64,000 bases of DNA from Calvatia gigantea (taxonomy: Eukaryota; Basidiomycota; Agaricomycetes; Agaricales; Lycoperdaceae), in assembly GCA_025093985.1 (NCBI GenBank), contig JACAAK010000011.1, forward strand, positions 1,922,001 to 1,986,000, in the 5' to 3' direction. The notes below the pieces were generated by a model that was not told the origin of the DNA, ran no database searches, and saw only the letters and a list, made by a program, of their open reading frames with translations. The position numbers and the translations under genes were made by a program. Below are positions 35,604-45,011 of this stretch, in pieces. Each line of letters starts with the position of its first letter. Within the stretch, counting starts at the first letter, position 1.

Positions 35604-37523
35604 ATGCCCATACTCGAGGGGGCGCGTGGTGTTGTAGTAAACGGCGATCTTTTTGACAACGGCCAAACGTACAAGATTGGTAAGGATACTTCATCAATGC
35701 GTGGATAGGACCCAAACACTAAATCGCTGGTCTTCAATTTCTAGGGTCGGGTCTCAAGGTCCTCCGGAACGCGTCCTACCCGGAAGCCAGCCACGATTCC
35801 TCTTCTCACCCCACAAGGTGTTTTCCTGGCACACGTCTGCAATATATCGAAGATATTACCGGGTGGGCTCTGGCTCCCGCCACGGCACGCCACTTCCGTA
35901 TGATGTGGATGAATGGACCTGCTGGTGTCGGGAAATCTGCTTTGGCACAGAGTTGCGCCGAGAAAGTGGACGAAAAACTTGCCGCAGCATTCTTCTTTTC
36001 CCGCCCGAATAGCCGGGATGATCCCAAACGTTTGTTCCCCTCAGTCGCCTACCAACTGACGACGAGGTGCTCTGCGTACCGCGACAAGTTGGACAAAAAG
36101 ATCTTCTATGATCCGAGCCTTGTCAACAAATCTATCGACGTACAGTTCCGGGAGTTGATCGTTGTTCCTCTTCAGGAGTTGGAGAAAGAGGGTCATGGTG
36201 TGGAAGAGCGCGCGATCTTCATTGATGGTCTAGATGAGTGCGCAGGAGAAGATGCGCAATGCACCATCATTGACACTATTTCCGCCTCTGTACGCGACCG
36301 GACCACACCGTTCATTTGGGGGCTTTTCAACCGCCCCGAACCTCGTGTCGTCGCACAATTCACTGCCCCCCATGTCCACAATCTTCGTTGGGGACTAACA
36401 CTTCCTGTATCTCACGATGCTGATGATGATGTCAGGCTATATTTGGTGGATGGGTTTGAGAAGATACGTGCGCAATACGGTATCCCTTCTGCTGTGGTGT
36501 GGCCTTTGGGGGATGAGATAGAAATTTTGGTGGAAAGGTCTGAAGGATTGTTCATCTACTCGACGAGTGTAATGCGGTTTGTTGGCGAGGGTGGTCCCCT
36601 GGGACCTGAGGAGCAACTTCGATTGGTTCTCCAGCTCCCGAGCAGTCTGAACAGCAACCCATGGTCACATTTGGATACATTTTACACTCTCATCGTGGAG
36701 CGGATCCCAAACGACGTGCTCACCATTGCGTTGAAACTCCTCCTACTCACACGCCTTGAACGCGCCCTAGGTCGCGATTTTAGGGTTGCCACTGACATCC
36801 TCGGTCTCTCCTTGGCGACCTACTGTACAGCGTTGAGCAAGCTCCATTCGGTAGTCAGGTTGACGTATACGAACACTGGACTACCCGAACATCTCAATTT
36901 TTATCATGTCTCATTCACGGACTTTTTGTGCGATCCCAAGCGCTCGGGGAGATTTTGCGTCAAAACGCCTGAGATTTATGCGATTTTGTTTGCGGACGTC
37001 ATCAGGCTCATCAACAAGGGGCTCAACGACGGTGTGTGCCTATTTATTTGTTTGAAATGTGCTGGCATTTGATCAATATTTTGGTAGCGTACAGCCAATA
37101 TGCTGTGTTTAATACGTTTTGGGAATTGGGATCATACGTAACTTGGGACAAGGATCTGGTTCAGCAGCTCTCACAATGTGATTTCCGGAACATGCCAAGC
37201 AGTGAAATCGTTGTACAGACACATGTTCACAGCTTCTTCAACAATGCGAGTACTCTCGAGTTGCCCATCCAACACACCACTCATAATTGGCCCTTCAGAT
37301 ACCTCGTGAATGGCGAAAAAAGATCATGCGACCATATCGCCCATTGTTGGGGCAAATATCATTTGGAAAAGTGGGCGCGAAGAGAAGCGGTTTTGTTTTT
37401 GGGCAGGGTGAAAAGGAGCGTCGACTGGCCTGTATCTCTGCTGGATACGAGTTCAACTGGGGATTTTTGGTAGGTGCTTCGCTGAGTCACAACGAGCATA
37501 CTAACACCCATGAAAGTGATTGA
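35604..37523 (+). CDS. NACHT-domain NTPase, copy C (only intact copy)
   Basis: This is a short NLR-like signalling NTPase, predicted cytosolic. My model is exons 35604-35679, 35745-37031, 37088-37245 and 37299-37523, joining in frame to 581 residues. Exon 1 is MPILEGARGVVVNGDLFDNG. Exon 2 has LKVLRNASYPEASHD, FPGTRLQYIEDITGW, Walker A GPAGVGKSALAQS, AAAFFFSRPNSRDD, LFPSVAYQL, Walker B IFIDGLDECAGED and WGLFNRPEPR. A winged-helix-like tail follows (KLLLLTRLERALG, LGLSLATYCTALSKLHSVV, FYHVSFTDFL). Exon 3 is AVFNTFWELGS...QLSQCDFRNM. Exon 4 is PREWRKKIMRPYRPLLGQIS...FVFGQGEKE. The intron after 37245 starts with GC, not GT. No LRR, WD40 or TPR repeats and no known N-terminal effector domain are present. 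In fungi such NTPases act in non-self recognition and cell death; that role is by family analogy. Confidence 0.85.
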
Positions 37524-37707
37524 AACGCGGGATGCATTGAAAGCTGGTAGTGAATAATACAACGGAGCCGTCAGAGTTCATGCACATCCATGAGTGGCCC
37601 AGCGCTAAAACAACGAACGTAAAAACTAAAGTTATGTGATTGAATAGGAGAAAAAAAGGAAACATTGCGTGACTGTTTGTCAGTCCGGGCCTGCGGTCGT
37701 GTGCGGA

Positions 37708-37937
37708 TGAAGGCCCGGAGGCTCACTAGAAGATTATTTGAGGGGATTTAACTCACAGGTCACACCAGACGAACGAGTGTTCTCGGGAGTCTATAGGAAA
37801 AAGATCCGCGTATCGTACGAGGGTGATTATAAAAGGAAGGTGGGGATCGGAAGATAAGATGTAAGTCTGTTCTTCCTTCGTATATACGAGCTGTATTTGT
37901 TTATTTATGTTAGTATCTAATATCGGACAGACTTACA
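37708..37937. mobile_element. Solo LTR (230 bp) with target duplication GCGGA
   Basis: The element starts TGAAGGCCCGGAGG and ends CAGACTTACA, with the expected TG...CA ends. It is flanked by GCGGA at 37703-37707 and 37938-37942. The intact paralogous region has the empty site GTGCGCGGACCAATTC at about 49116. It contains a TATAAAAG box at 37828-37835 pointing rightward. No internal retroelement sequence is adjacent, so it is a solo LTR, presumably left by LTR-LTR recombination. Its sequence is unlike the copia LTR, so it belongs to another family. Confidence 0.85.
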
Positions 37938-37942
37938 GCGGA

Positions 37943-38285
37943 TCAATTCGATTCGTTCATTCCAGCACTGGCGGTTAGCCCTTAAGTAGCGCTTAGCCCA
38001 CTCAGCATGATCGTCGAAGCTCCTCCAATCACAAACCAGGAAGTCGGCGAGCACCGTGGACAGGACAGGTTCCTCCCCGTAAGCAATCACCACACACCAC
38101 ACGACTCACGACTCACGAGCGTTGACCGGCCATATATTACCAATATGTCACGTATAATGAAGTCGGCGATGCCCCCGATAGCCAGGATTACCAAGGACAC
38201 AAAGGAGTGTGTGCAGGAGTGTGTGTCCGAGTTTATCTCGTTCATCACCTCCGAGGCCGTGGAGAAGAGTCAGTTAACTAGTTGA
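37943..38285 (+). pseudogene. Truncated duplicate of the NF-YB/HAP3 gene
   Basis: It is homologous to the complete gene at 49142-49718. The start-codon region is lost; the sequence around 37950-37985 reads CGTTCATTCCAGCACTGGCGG where the intact gene has its [24 protein letters not shown] follows, then the conserved intron, then [20 protein letters not shown] and [15 protein letters not shown]. It stops at 38283-38285, so the second half of the histone fold ([15 protein letters not shown] in the intact copy) is missing. A solo LTR is inserted just upstream. Confidence 0.85.
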
Positions 38286-38379
38286 AGAAGACCAAGACGA
38301 TGAATGTGGCATCCTCTAAGGGTGCTGTGCATCATACGTCGCCATTGATCACGCTCACTCCAAATTTGTCTTATTGATA

Positions 38380-39420
38380 GGCCACGACCCAACAATCTAC
38401 CTCGGGGGACTACGACCTAGTCCAGACTGTACGTCTAGACTGCCACTCACGACTTCGCTTGCCTCATTTTAACTTGTTCCTCAACCAACAGGCCCACCTC
38501 GTAGAAGCGGGGGCCAAAAACTCACCCGACTCTACGCCACCATCGTTGCCGAAAGTCCCTCTGGTGGAGCACCTACCACACCGGACAACGCTCGTATTAG
38601 TTCCCTCCATCCTCCCCAACCCTATCCACCTCGGCTCGTCCCTTCATACCCTCCCCTCACCTCCAATTCGCCTGTCATCCCCCGCTCTGCCTGTTACACT
38701 TTCTGTACTGAAAAGCGCGGGGGGAAAATACGCTGATATGCATGAAAATGGAGGGAAGTGTATTTTGAGGATCTGGGAGGGGAGTGTAACCACTCGCGTA
38801 GAATCATTATCGGTTGTTACTAAAGTACGTTGCGCATTGAAATACTTCGACTCAAGGCGCTGACCCCCCATCCCCAAAAGGTGAATACAACCCCGCCCCC
38901 GCCCTATCAGCTTATGACACGCCTTTGCGACCACAACCTGCTTAGGAGGGTGTTCTTCTCGAAGAAGATTACCACCATCTGAGGGGGCGTTGTTGGAAAA
39001 CGGGCTCAAGAAAGCGTTGCGGCAGGTCTGTTTGAGAAAATTTCCAGACTTTCTTATGGATACATCAAGAGGCGGAGACGGCTTTAACTGCTTTCACTAT
39101 TGTACGTCCAATGACCTGTGACTCTCTTTCTTATCCATTAACTCAAAATAGGGCCCTGGTGGTAGACTGTCCAGTATGTCTCGATGATCCCGCAGGTGCG
39201 AGCCGCAATCCATTCTGCTCTGTTAGTTCCTGGAGACGGGAGCTGGAGAATGATCGAGGGTGTTCGAACTGGTCGGAGTTCAAAGGTGGGAGACATCCCC
39301 GATACTATCATGCTCCGCTCCCCTTCGTCAGTAATAGCTACGCAGTGTTTACTCGCGAATTGAATCTCTCCCTCGTAGACGACGCGATCACGACAGCTAT
39401 GAATACTACGCCTAGTTTTC
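38380..39420 (+). pseudogene. Degenerate duplicate of EXO70
   Basis: This is a relic of the gene at 49952-52412, in the same orientation and the same place relative to HAP3. Recognisable pieces in changing frames are PQQSTSGDYDL-like sequence at about 38385, HLVEAGAKKLTRLYATIVAE at about 38490-38560, and (about 39165-39310) VQYVSMIPQVRAAIHSALLV followed by GDGSWRMIEGVRTGRSSKVG. A DDAITTA remnant is near 39378. Stops and indels are scattered throughout, so it cannot make EXO70. Confidence 0.82.
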
Positions 39421-39689
39421 AATCCCACTTTCCCATCGAACTACCCCTGACAGATTTTCGCCTCCACTTCGTGCCTCACCCTCCTAAGCCCACTCCAAAT
39501 TCAATCTCCAAGATATCAGCCATATCCCTGAATTAAATTCTGGCCTAAACCCATTTACACACATTTCGTGAATGCCATCTGGAAAGCTCTTCGCTCACGC
39601 AAACATATCGTCTGGTAAGCCAGCTTTTTTCTTCGGTGCAGGTAGGTACTGACACGACCTTAGTACTATGAAAGTACAATACCAGCGTC

Positions 39690-40683
39690 TCTACGCCTTT
39701 ACCGGGTGTATCGCATAGTGTTGCCCGCGTATACCTAGCGTCTGGTACAACTGCCACGTCGCCTTTGACGCCCTCCAATAACTTTACCCCGGCAATCATC
39801 TTCTGCGGGATTCCGACGCGCCTGAATCCACATGCGGTGACTACGTTTCCCCTGTTATCAATACATGAAAATACCCTGCTTCGAAGGACTGTCAGCATAC
39901 CGCTCCCGGGCCCCGGGATGGCAGTCAGCCGGCCTATGTTCGAGGCGGCGACGTGCTCAAAAGGTCGGACAATAAGCCGGTTTATATGTCTTCCCGATGA
40001 CAAGCTGCTCGTTATCAGCGGCGGTTGGGTGGAACTGCAGGATACTCAAGATCGACAAGTCAGATGCCCTCGTTTGACTTCATGCCGCTTGGAGAGTTGC
40101 TGGCGTCTGGTCAAGTTGGAACACCTGCGAGTTATGATCTCGAGGCTCCCCCCATTCAACGATGGACTAACAAAGGTCTTGCCTCGTCAAACGTTCCCCG
40201 AGTATATAATGTACTAGTATTGATTGCGTTTCCAACCCTCATATCGACGTCAATCTCACGACCATCTTCCCGACCACCTACAAAGCTGGGATATTACACT
40301 CACCCTACTTTGCCGCAACGACCCGCCTTACATCTTCCTGCCTGCCAAAAACAATCTCATATAGAGAAAAGCCATTTGACATCACTAATCCCCCGTCCTC
40401 CTATTCCGATCCGGTAAACGACGCAGCGGATAAGACCATCGCGCTCCTGCGTAGCAGGTTCACGACCCACGCCATGAACGTGGGACAGCGGTACCTCCAG
40501 CTCAACAATACCTACACTGTGAATGAAGGCCAGAGCATCATTTTGCACGTCGTGCAGGCTCCAACGAACCTACTCATCTTCCAGCCTGGACCTGCAATCA
40601 CCTTCGCCGTGATAGGTGGCATCCCAAGCAATGGTTCTTGTGTCATCATTGGCAACGGACAGCTAGGCCCTCAATTTATCTAA
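39690..40683 (+). pseudogene. Glyoxal oxidase (copper radical oxidase, AA5_1) pseudogene fragment
   Basis: The family oxidises simple aldehydes to acids with release of hydrogen peroxide and is normally secreted. Segments of the C-terminal two thirds can be read in three frames: VARVYLASGTTAT then LTPSNNFTPAIIFCG (39710-39800), GRTISRFICLPDDKLLVISGG (about 39960-40024), GGTAGYSRSTSQMPSFDF...GQVGTPASYDLEAPP (40028-40155), DVNLTTIFPTTYKAGI (about 40240-40290), and FTTHAMNVGQRYLQLNNTY...FQPGPAITFAVIGGIPSNG to a stop at 40683. Frame changes and deletions occur near 40025 (after the SGG string) and near 40215 (the usual LLPDASVLIAGSNP-like stretch is shortened). The N-terminal part and the signal peptide are missing. 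Confidence 0.85.
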
Positions 40684-41475
40684 GCCCCCAGCGTACTTTC
40701 TGACAACTTTACTTGGATGATGCGAAGGGTTGGCATTACTGGTTTTGAGGGCGGTGGTGGTGTTGCGATCGGGGGCCTGGAGAAGCTCTCTTCGATTGAA
40801 TGAGCTAACCCTGAATGGCTACCTTCACAGGACCCAAATCTTTGTAAATTTATGGGGGTAAAAGTCATATCACCCTTCGAGCTTCAATCTGTGTCCAACA
40901 GTCGGAAAGTTGGCTGTTCGAGGCTTCAAACGTCCGAGGAGCAGACAACTAATCTAAGCTCGAACACCAATTCCCACGAGCCTTGACTAGTTGACTGATT
41001 GATTCCTACCCCCTTTCCGGCACCACATCTCACTCGGCCGTATACATGGTCAGTCCGCATACGTCTATCGAAGACAGCTGAACTCAACGCACTATAGATG
41101 AAATCATGAAACAAAATGGAAAAATCGTGGTCCGAGTGTACCCGACTTACGGCCTACCCTTCGAGTCAGTGTAGCGTCAATCGGGATCACCAACTAGCCT
41201 CAAACATCTGCCTCGAGAAGAAGATATTCCAATCTTAGCCCCAATCCATCATTTCGTTTCAGTGTCTCTGTCGATTTGTGCCAAAAGTCAAAGCAACAAT
41301 CACTGTCAAGTATATGTGGCGGACCTCTCCTTCGAAGGCAGTTGATGATGTTGTCTTTTTTTCGCGCCCAACAAGGACCAACAAATGTGGTATAAAGTAT
41401 TTGCGGGTTTATCCTAACCTTTGTGCACAGACGCGTCTCGCACTCTCTCAGAACTGATATCCCTCGTCCAACGAC
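40684..41475. other. Intergenic, promoter of the next gene at the right end
   Basis: No coding frame here has support. The right end is the promoter of the secreted Pro-rich protein gene. Confidence 0.4.
41391..41396 (+). promoter_or_regulatory. TATA box
   Basis: TATAAA lies 80 bp upstream of the ATG at 41476, a usual distance for a fungal TATA promoter with a short leader. Confidence 0.6.
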
Positions 41476-42633
41476 ATGCGAACTGCTTTGTTGATTTCTG
41501 CCATCATGATGGGCTCGATCCCAGTCGCACTTGCGGTCCCAGCTGTGGGGGTCCCGAGGGCGAATGATATAACTGAGCTTGGCAAGGTTTTAACGGCAGA
41601 CAACCACTACGGTTCGCCCAATCCTCCTTGGCACCCCAGTGGCAAGCCTGGCTGGTATTATGGGCCCTATCCTGAAAAGGCCCCTGGAATTCCGTGCTTG
41701 ACTCCTGTAAGTTTCTCTCGCATATATTGGACGCATCGGACTTATATCTTCTGCTGGACAAATAGGATACGTGCAAGGCCCTTGACAGCTATCCGCACGC
41801 TATCCACTGTCCTCATTCATACCCGCCTCCACGACCTCCGCACCACCCTCCCCCGTCCCCTCCTCATTATCCTCCCCCTCCCCCTCTTCCTCATTATCCC
41901 CGCCCTCCCCCTCCTCCTCATTATCCCCGCCCTCCCCCTCCTCCTCATTATCCTCCTCCACCCCCTCCTCATCATTCTCCTCCTCCACCCCCTCCCCCGC
42001 ATTCCCCTCCCCCGCATTCCTCTCACCCTCCGCCACCGCCATATACAACTCAGCCACACACATCCAAGACAACGGAGGTGCCATATACGACTGAACCGAC
42101 ATCTGCGACGACTATTTATACTTCGCCAACTCCGACATATACCCCACCGCCACCACCACCGTCAGACGGGTATCAACCGACGTTCTACAATATTACTGCG
42201 GCTGTTCAAGCAGACGACTATATGACGTTCGGTCTCGTTGAGACTGTCGACGGTAAGTATTCGGTACATTAACATAAAATATCGTCTATAGTACCTTAAC
42301 CCGCATAGACTGCAAGGCCATGTGTGACAAAGTCGAAGGTTGTGGCTTTGTAAACAGTAAGGCCCTTGTAACTTTCCGTCGGTTCAGTGGCTTATACACC
42401 ATTTTTAGCGTACCACGACGTAAATGGCAAGGTAATTCTCGAACAACTACACCATAACCATAACGGGAAATTTTCTAACCAAAAATGTGACCTAGGATGG
42501 AAGCCCGCTCTTATCTTGCGCTCTCTTTAAACTCTGCCATGGGGCCGAGGACGCCGACAACAGGGGTGGTCAGTCCCAACCTGATGGAACCATTAACTTC
42601 ATCACGGATAGTAACGGTTGGTGCAAGGAGTGA
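41476..42633 (+). CDS. Secreted Pro-rich protein with Cys-containing C-terminal domain (fruit-body-protein-like)
   Basis: It encodes a predicted 308-residue extracellular protein of a basidiomycete family often annotated as fruit-body-specific. Exons: 41476-41706, 41766-42252, 42309-42356, 42409-42431 and 42496-42633, all joining in frame at GT-AG introns. Residues 1-20 form a signal peptide (MRTALLISAIMMGSIPVALA). Residues 78-180 are dominated by proline with repeated HYPRPPPPP units, then Thr/Pro sequence. The C-terminal domain starts TFYNITAAVQADDYMTFGLV and continues CKAMCDKVEGCGFVN, YHDVNGK, a cysteine-bearing SCALFKLCHGAEDADN and GGQSQPDGTINFITDSNGW. The spaced cysteines and the CKAMC/GCGFVN pattern recall PAN/apple-like adhesion domains; that comparison is inference. 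A TATA box lies 80 bp upstream. No lesion seen. Confidence 0.85.
41855..42005 (+). repeat. In-frame proline repeat (about 30-bp tandem units)
   Basis: Units of the form CCTCATTATCCCCGCCCTCC recur at about 41890, 41920 and 41944, encoding HYPRPPPPP. They degrade rightward into HHSPPPPPP. The tract is in frame with the host gene and is a likely site of length variation by slippage. Confidence 0.8.
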
Positions 42634-43785
42634 TGTATTTACAATTTTCCTTGAGGTGTAGCTCCGTGCTGTCTTTCGTGATTTGATACTGAATTTGAAT
42701 AATGTTGTTGAGAAAATACGCAGTGAACCGCTCTGTAAATGCCGCTCAGTAATTTGTTAGCTGTCCCGTGTGTTCTGCAAGCAATCCAAGTCAGAAGCAA
42801 ACGGGATTTCAAACCCTGATATTATCAGGTTGATGTGACCCTATACAAATCTACGTCTTGCCAAACTACTAAGGGGTGGATGGCCTGTCCTATCACATAG
42901 ACAGATATCCGCAGAATGCGTAAGTGTTTTTGGGAGTGATGAGCAAGCAAAGTCCACAACAAATGATACGATTTTGATGTCGAACGGCCTTTTGATTACT
43001 ATAAACCTGGCGGAGTACTTACTTATCTCCGCGTAAGCATGTCAATTCACCTTGAGTAGACTACCGCCGTATCTCCTGCGCCAAAGAGAAACACGGGGTT
43101 AATATTCTTAAATATGTACTGCACCCCCTACTTAGAATACAGCAAGCCTTCTTTGGCCGAATATACCTGTCAATGCAATCGCACACGTAGGTTATTGAGC
43201 ACAGATTGGTGGCCTCATGACATCCCAGATATCAGTCAGATCCGCTGTCATCCAGAAAAAATTTGCTTTTGACGTTCTAAAGACATCCAACAAATGATCG
43301 AGGAATATCGTTCTGTCAAGGACTGTCTCTGCTGTCACTGCCTTGGCGCTGTGGCTTACCGCCGCAGCATGTTGACTGCACAACGCTACCTATTATTGGC
43401 GAGAACCAAAACCGGTTTCAGGAGTGATCAAACCCATAATGCCTGTGCGCTACATGGCCTCGCTGGTTACACGACGCCAACTACGCAGATCCCATAGACC
43501 AAGATCACATATGGCCCGTCCTGGAAAACTGGACCTCTCCGAATATTACCATGGTGCCACCCTCTCTCTTGTCCCCACCTTGGGTCAGCCCGCACCTAGG
43601 CAGGGATGGGGCGACAGAGAGCATGTCATAAAGCTCAAAATTGTGTTCCCGAAGGGCACCCACCATTTTCCTACCTCGTGTTATATACGATTCACGTACT
43701 GATGTCCGACTGGGTACCAAGTTCAACTCTTCGGATCGCTGGGGGCGGAATGATACTGATAAGTATATGGGAATCAAAGCTGATT
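42634..43785. other. Gene-free stretch
   Basis: No coding frame with support, no LTR pair and no tandem repeat were seen. The left end is the 3' flank of the secreted-protein gene. The right end joins a truncated NACHT copy, so a duplication breakpoint lies near 43785. Confidence 0.35.
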
Positions 43786-44378
43786 GAGTGACGGGAGTGG
43801 GCCCGAATGCCGTTTTGTTTTTGTACTCTTCGTTTACGGACTATCTGGTGAATCCTCAGTACTCTGGGAGGCTTCGTGTCAAAACGCCTGAGGCTTTGTG
43901 TTTGCAGACCTCGCTAGGTGCCCCAGCTGCGGGTTCTGGGAAGATAATTGTATGTGCCTATGCATTCCTCTGACTGAAGTGTGTATATGCGCGCAATTGA
44001 CCGATGCGTTGGCAGATTTGATAGGGCATAGTGTCACCACTACGTTTAGGAATTCGGGTCGTACGCCAAGTTGGATGGGGACTCGTTACAACAACTCTCA
44101 CAGTGCGTTTACCGGAACATGATGATGAGGTATCATATCATGCGGGAAGATGTTGTAAGATCCTTCAATAATGCGAGTAATTACCAAATCCACTCACTGT
44201 GACGTTGCCCCCTGTGATACTCATACTCATTGGCTTCAGATATCTCGCGCATAGAGAAGGGAGATCGTGCAGCTCAATTCTCTTGCCTCTCTGGCGGAAG
44301 CTGTTTCGAACATGCGCCCCAATCAACACCGTTTTTGTTCTGGGACAGGGCAGTAAGAAATGCGAAGTTAGTCTTTGA
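43786..44378 (+). pseudogene. NACHT gene 3' fragment, copy F
   Basis: Only the end of the gene is present. It reads SSFTDYLVNPQYSGRLRVKT (the FYHVSFTDFL region of copy C), then exon-3 sequence KLDGDSLQQLSQCVYRNM at about 44069-44122 and VVRSFNNAS before a GCGAGT donor at about 44175. The last exon is near 44240-44378 (CSSILLPLWRKL, TVFVLGQGSKKCEVSL, stop). The Walker A and B regions are missing. The 5' breakpoint is at about 43786. Confidence 0.75.
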
Positions 44379-45011
44379 CCTGCAGGATGCATGGTGCCGG
44401 TCTTGCAATTTTCCAGGTGAGGGACTTATTTCCGTCTGATTGGGTCTGCTAACACCCATAGGGTGGTTCAAGCACAGGATGCGATACTAATAGTGGGAAA
44501 TGTGGACGCCGGTAGCTACAATGGCACGAATCAGCGCACGTTAGGGGAGGGGAAATATTTCCTCTGAGGTGTATAGCACTCCAGTTATGACCCGGTTGAC
44601 AAAACTTGTTTGTGGATTGCGGCGACACTTACAAGCATCCTTGTTTTGATGACACACGTCACGCATACAACCAACCGCCGGATATGTTAATCCCAACTTG
44701 GCAACCCAACGATGAATTTTAAGCAAAAAAAAACCTGACTGCAGTTTCAAGGATGGCAATTTTCATGAAGGCTCAATAACCGAGATTCAATTGATGCTGT
44801 CCGTGAACAATGACGAACAGTACATACCCTTCGAAGCTTGATTTGGATGAAAGGGAGAAACTGCGTGGTTGTAGGTGCCAATCACGAGTCGTTCAGGCTG
44901 TGGCATGCGCGTCTGACTGATAGGCGCTCAACAAGCTCTTCTGTCCTTTACCTTCACAGGGCTTGCGCATAAGACTTCTAACAACTCCTCCCGTACCTTG
45001 CGATTATTCCG
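44379..45011. other. Spacer repeated between NACHT copies
   Basis: It matches the 3' flank of copy D (about 46890-47364): GAGATTCAATTGA and AACAGTAC strings, then GACAGGCGCT or GATAGGCGCT followed by CAACAAGCTC. There is no gene. With copies F, D and E it defines a tandem unit of about 2.4 kb. Confidence 0.55.

Larger units (their letters stand above)
8399..37523. repeat. Tandem array of a DUF6533 - gene X - NACHT cassette, three units
   Basis: Three successive blocks share order, orientation and sequence. DUF6533 copies (minus) lie at 8399-9696, 15954-17252 and 29786-31354. Gene X copies (minus) lie at about 10440-12430, 23608-26363 and 32040-34400. NACHT copies (plus) lie at 13142, 27062 and 35604. 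Homology is continuous across the intergenic parts of units 1 and 2; for example, the stretch after NACHT at 15040-15610 recurs at 28955-29530. The spacing between NACHT starts 1 and 2 is 13,920 bp, of which 5,538 bp is an inserted copia element. Units 1 and 2 are nearly identical over NACHT, while the third NACHT is much more diverged. Confidence 0.85.

Noticed and set aside
41504..42102. Minus-strand Glu/Gly-rich frames over the proline repeat
   Set aside because: Antisense shadow of the CCTCC repeat; the sense strand has a signal peptide, clean introns and a conserved C-terminal domain.
42634..43785. Possible exons of an upstream part of NACHT copy F
   Set aside because: No Walker A or B, no FFFSR or LFPS motifs in any frame; the copy is 5'-truncated at about 43786.
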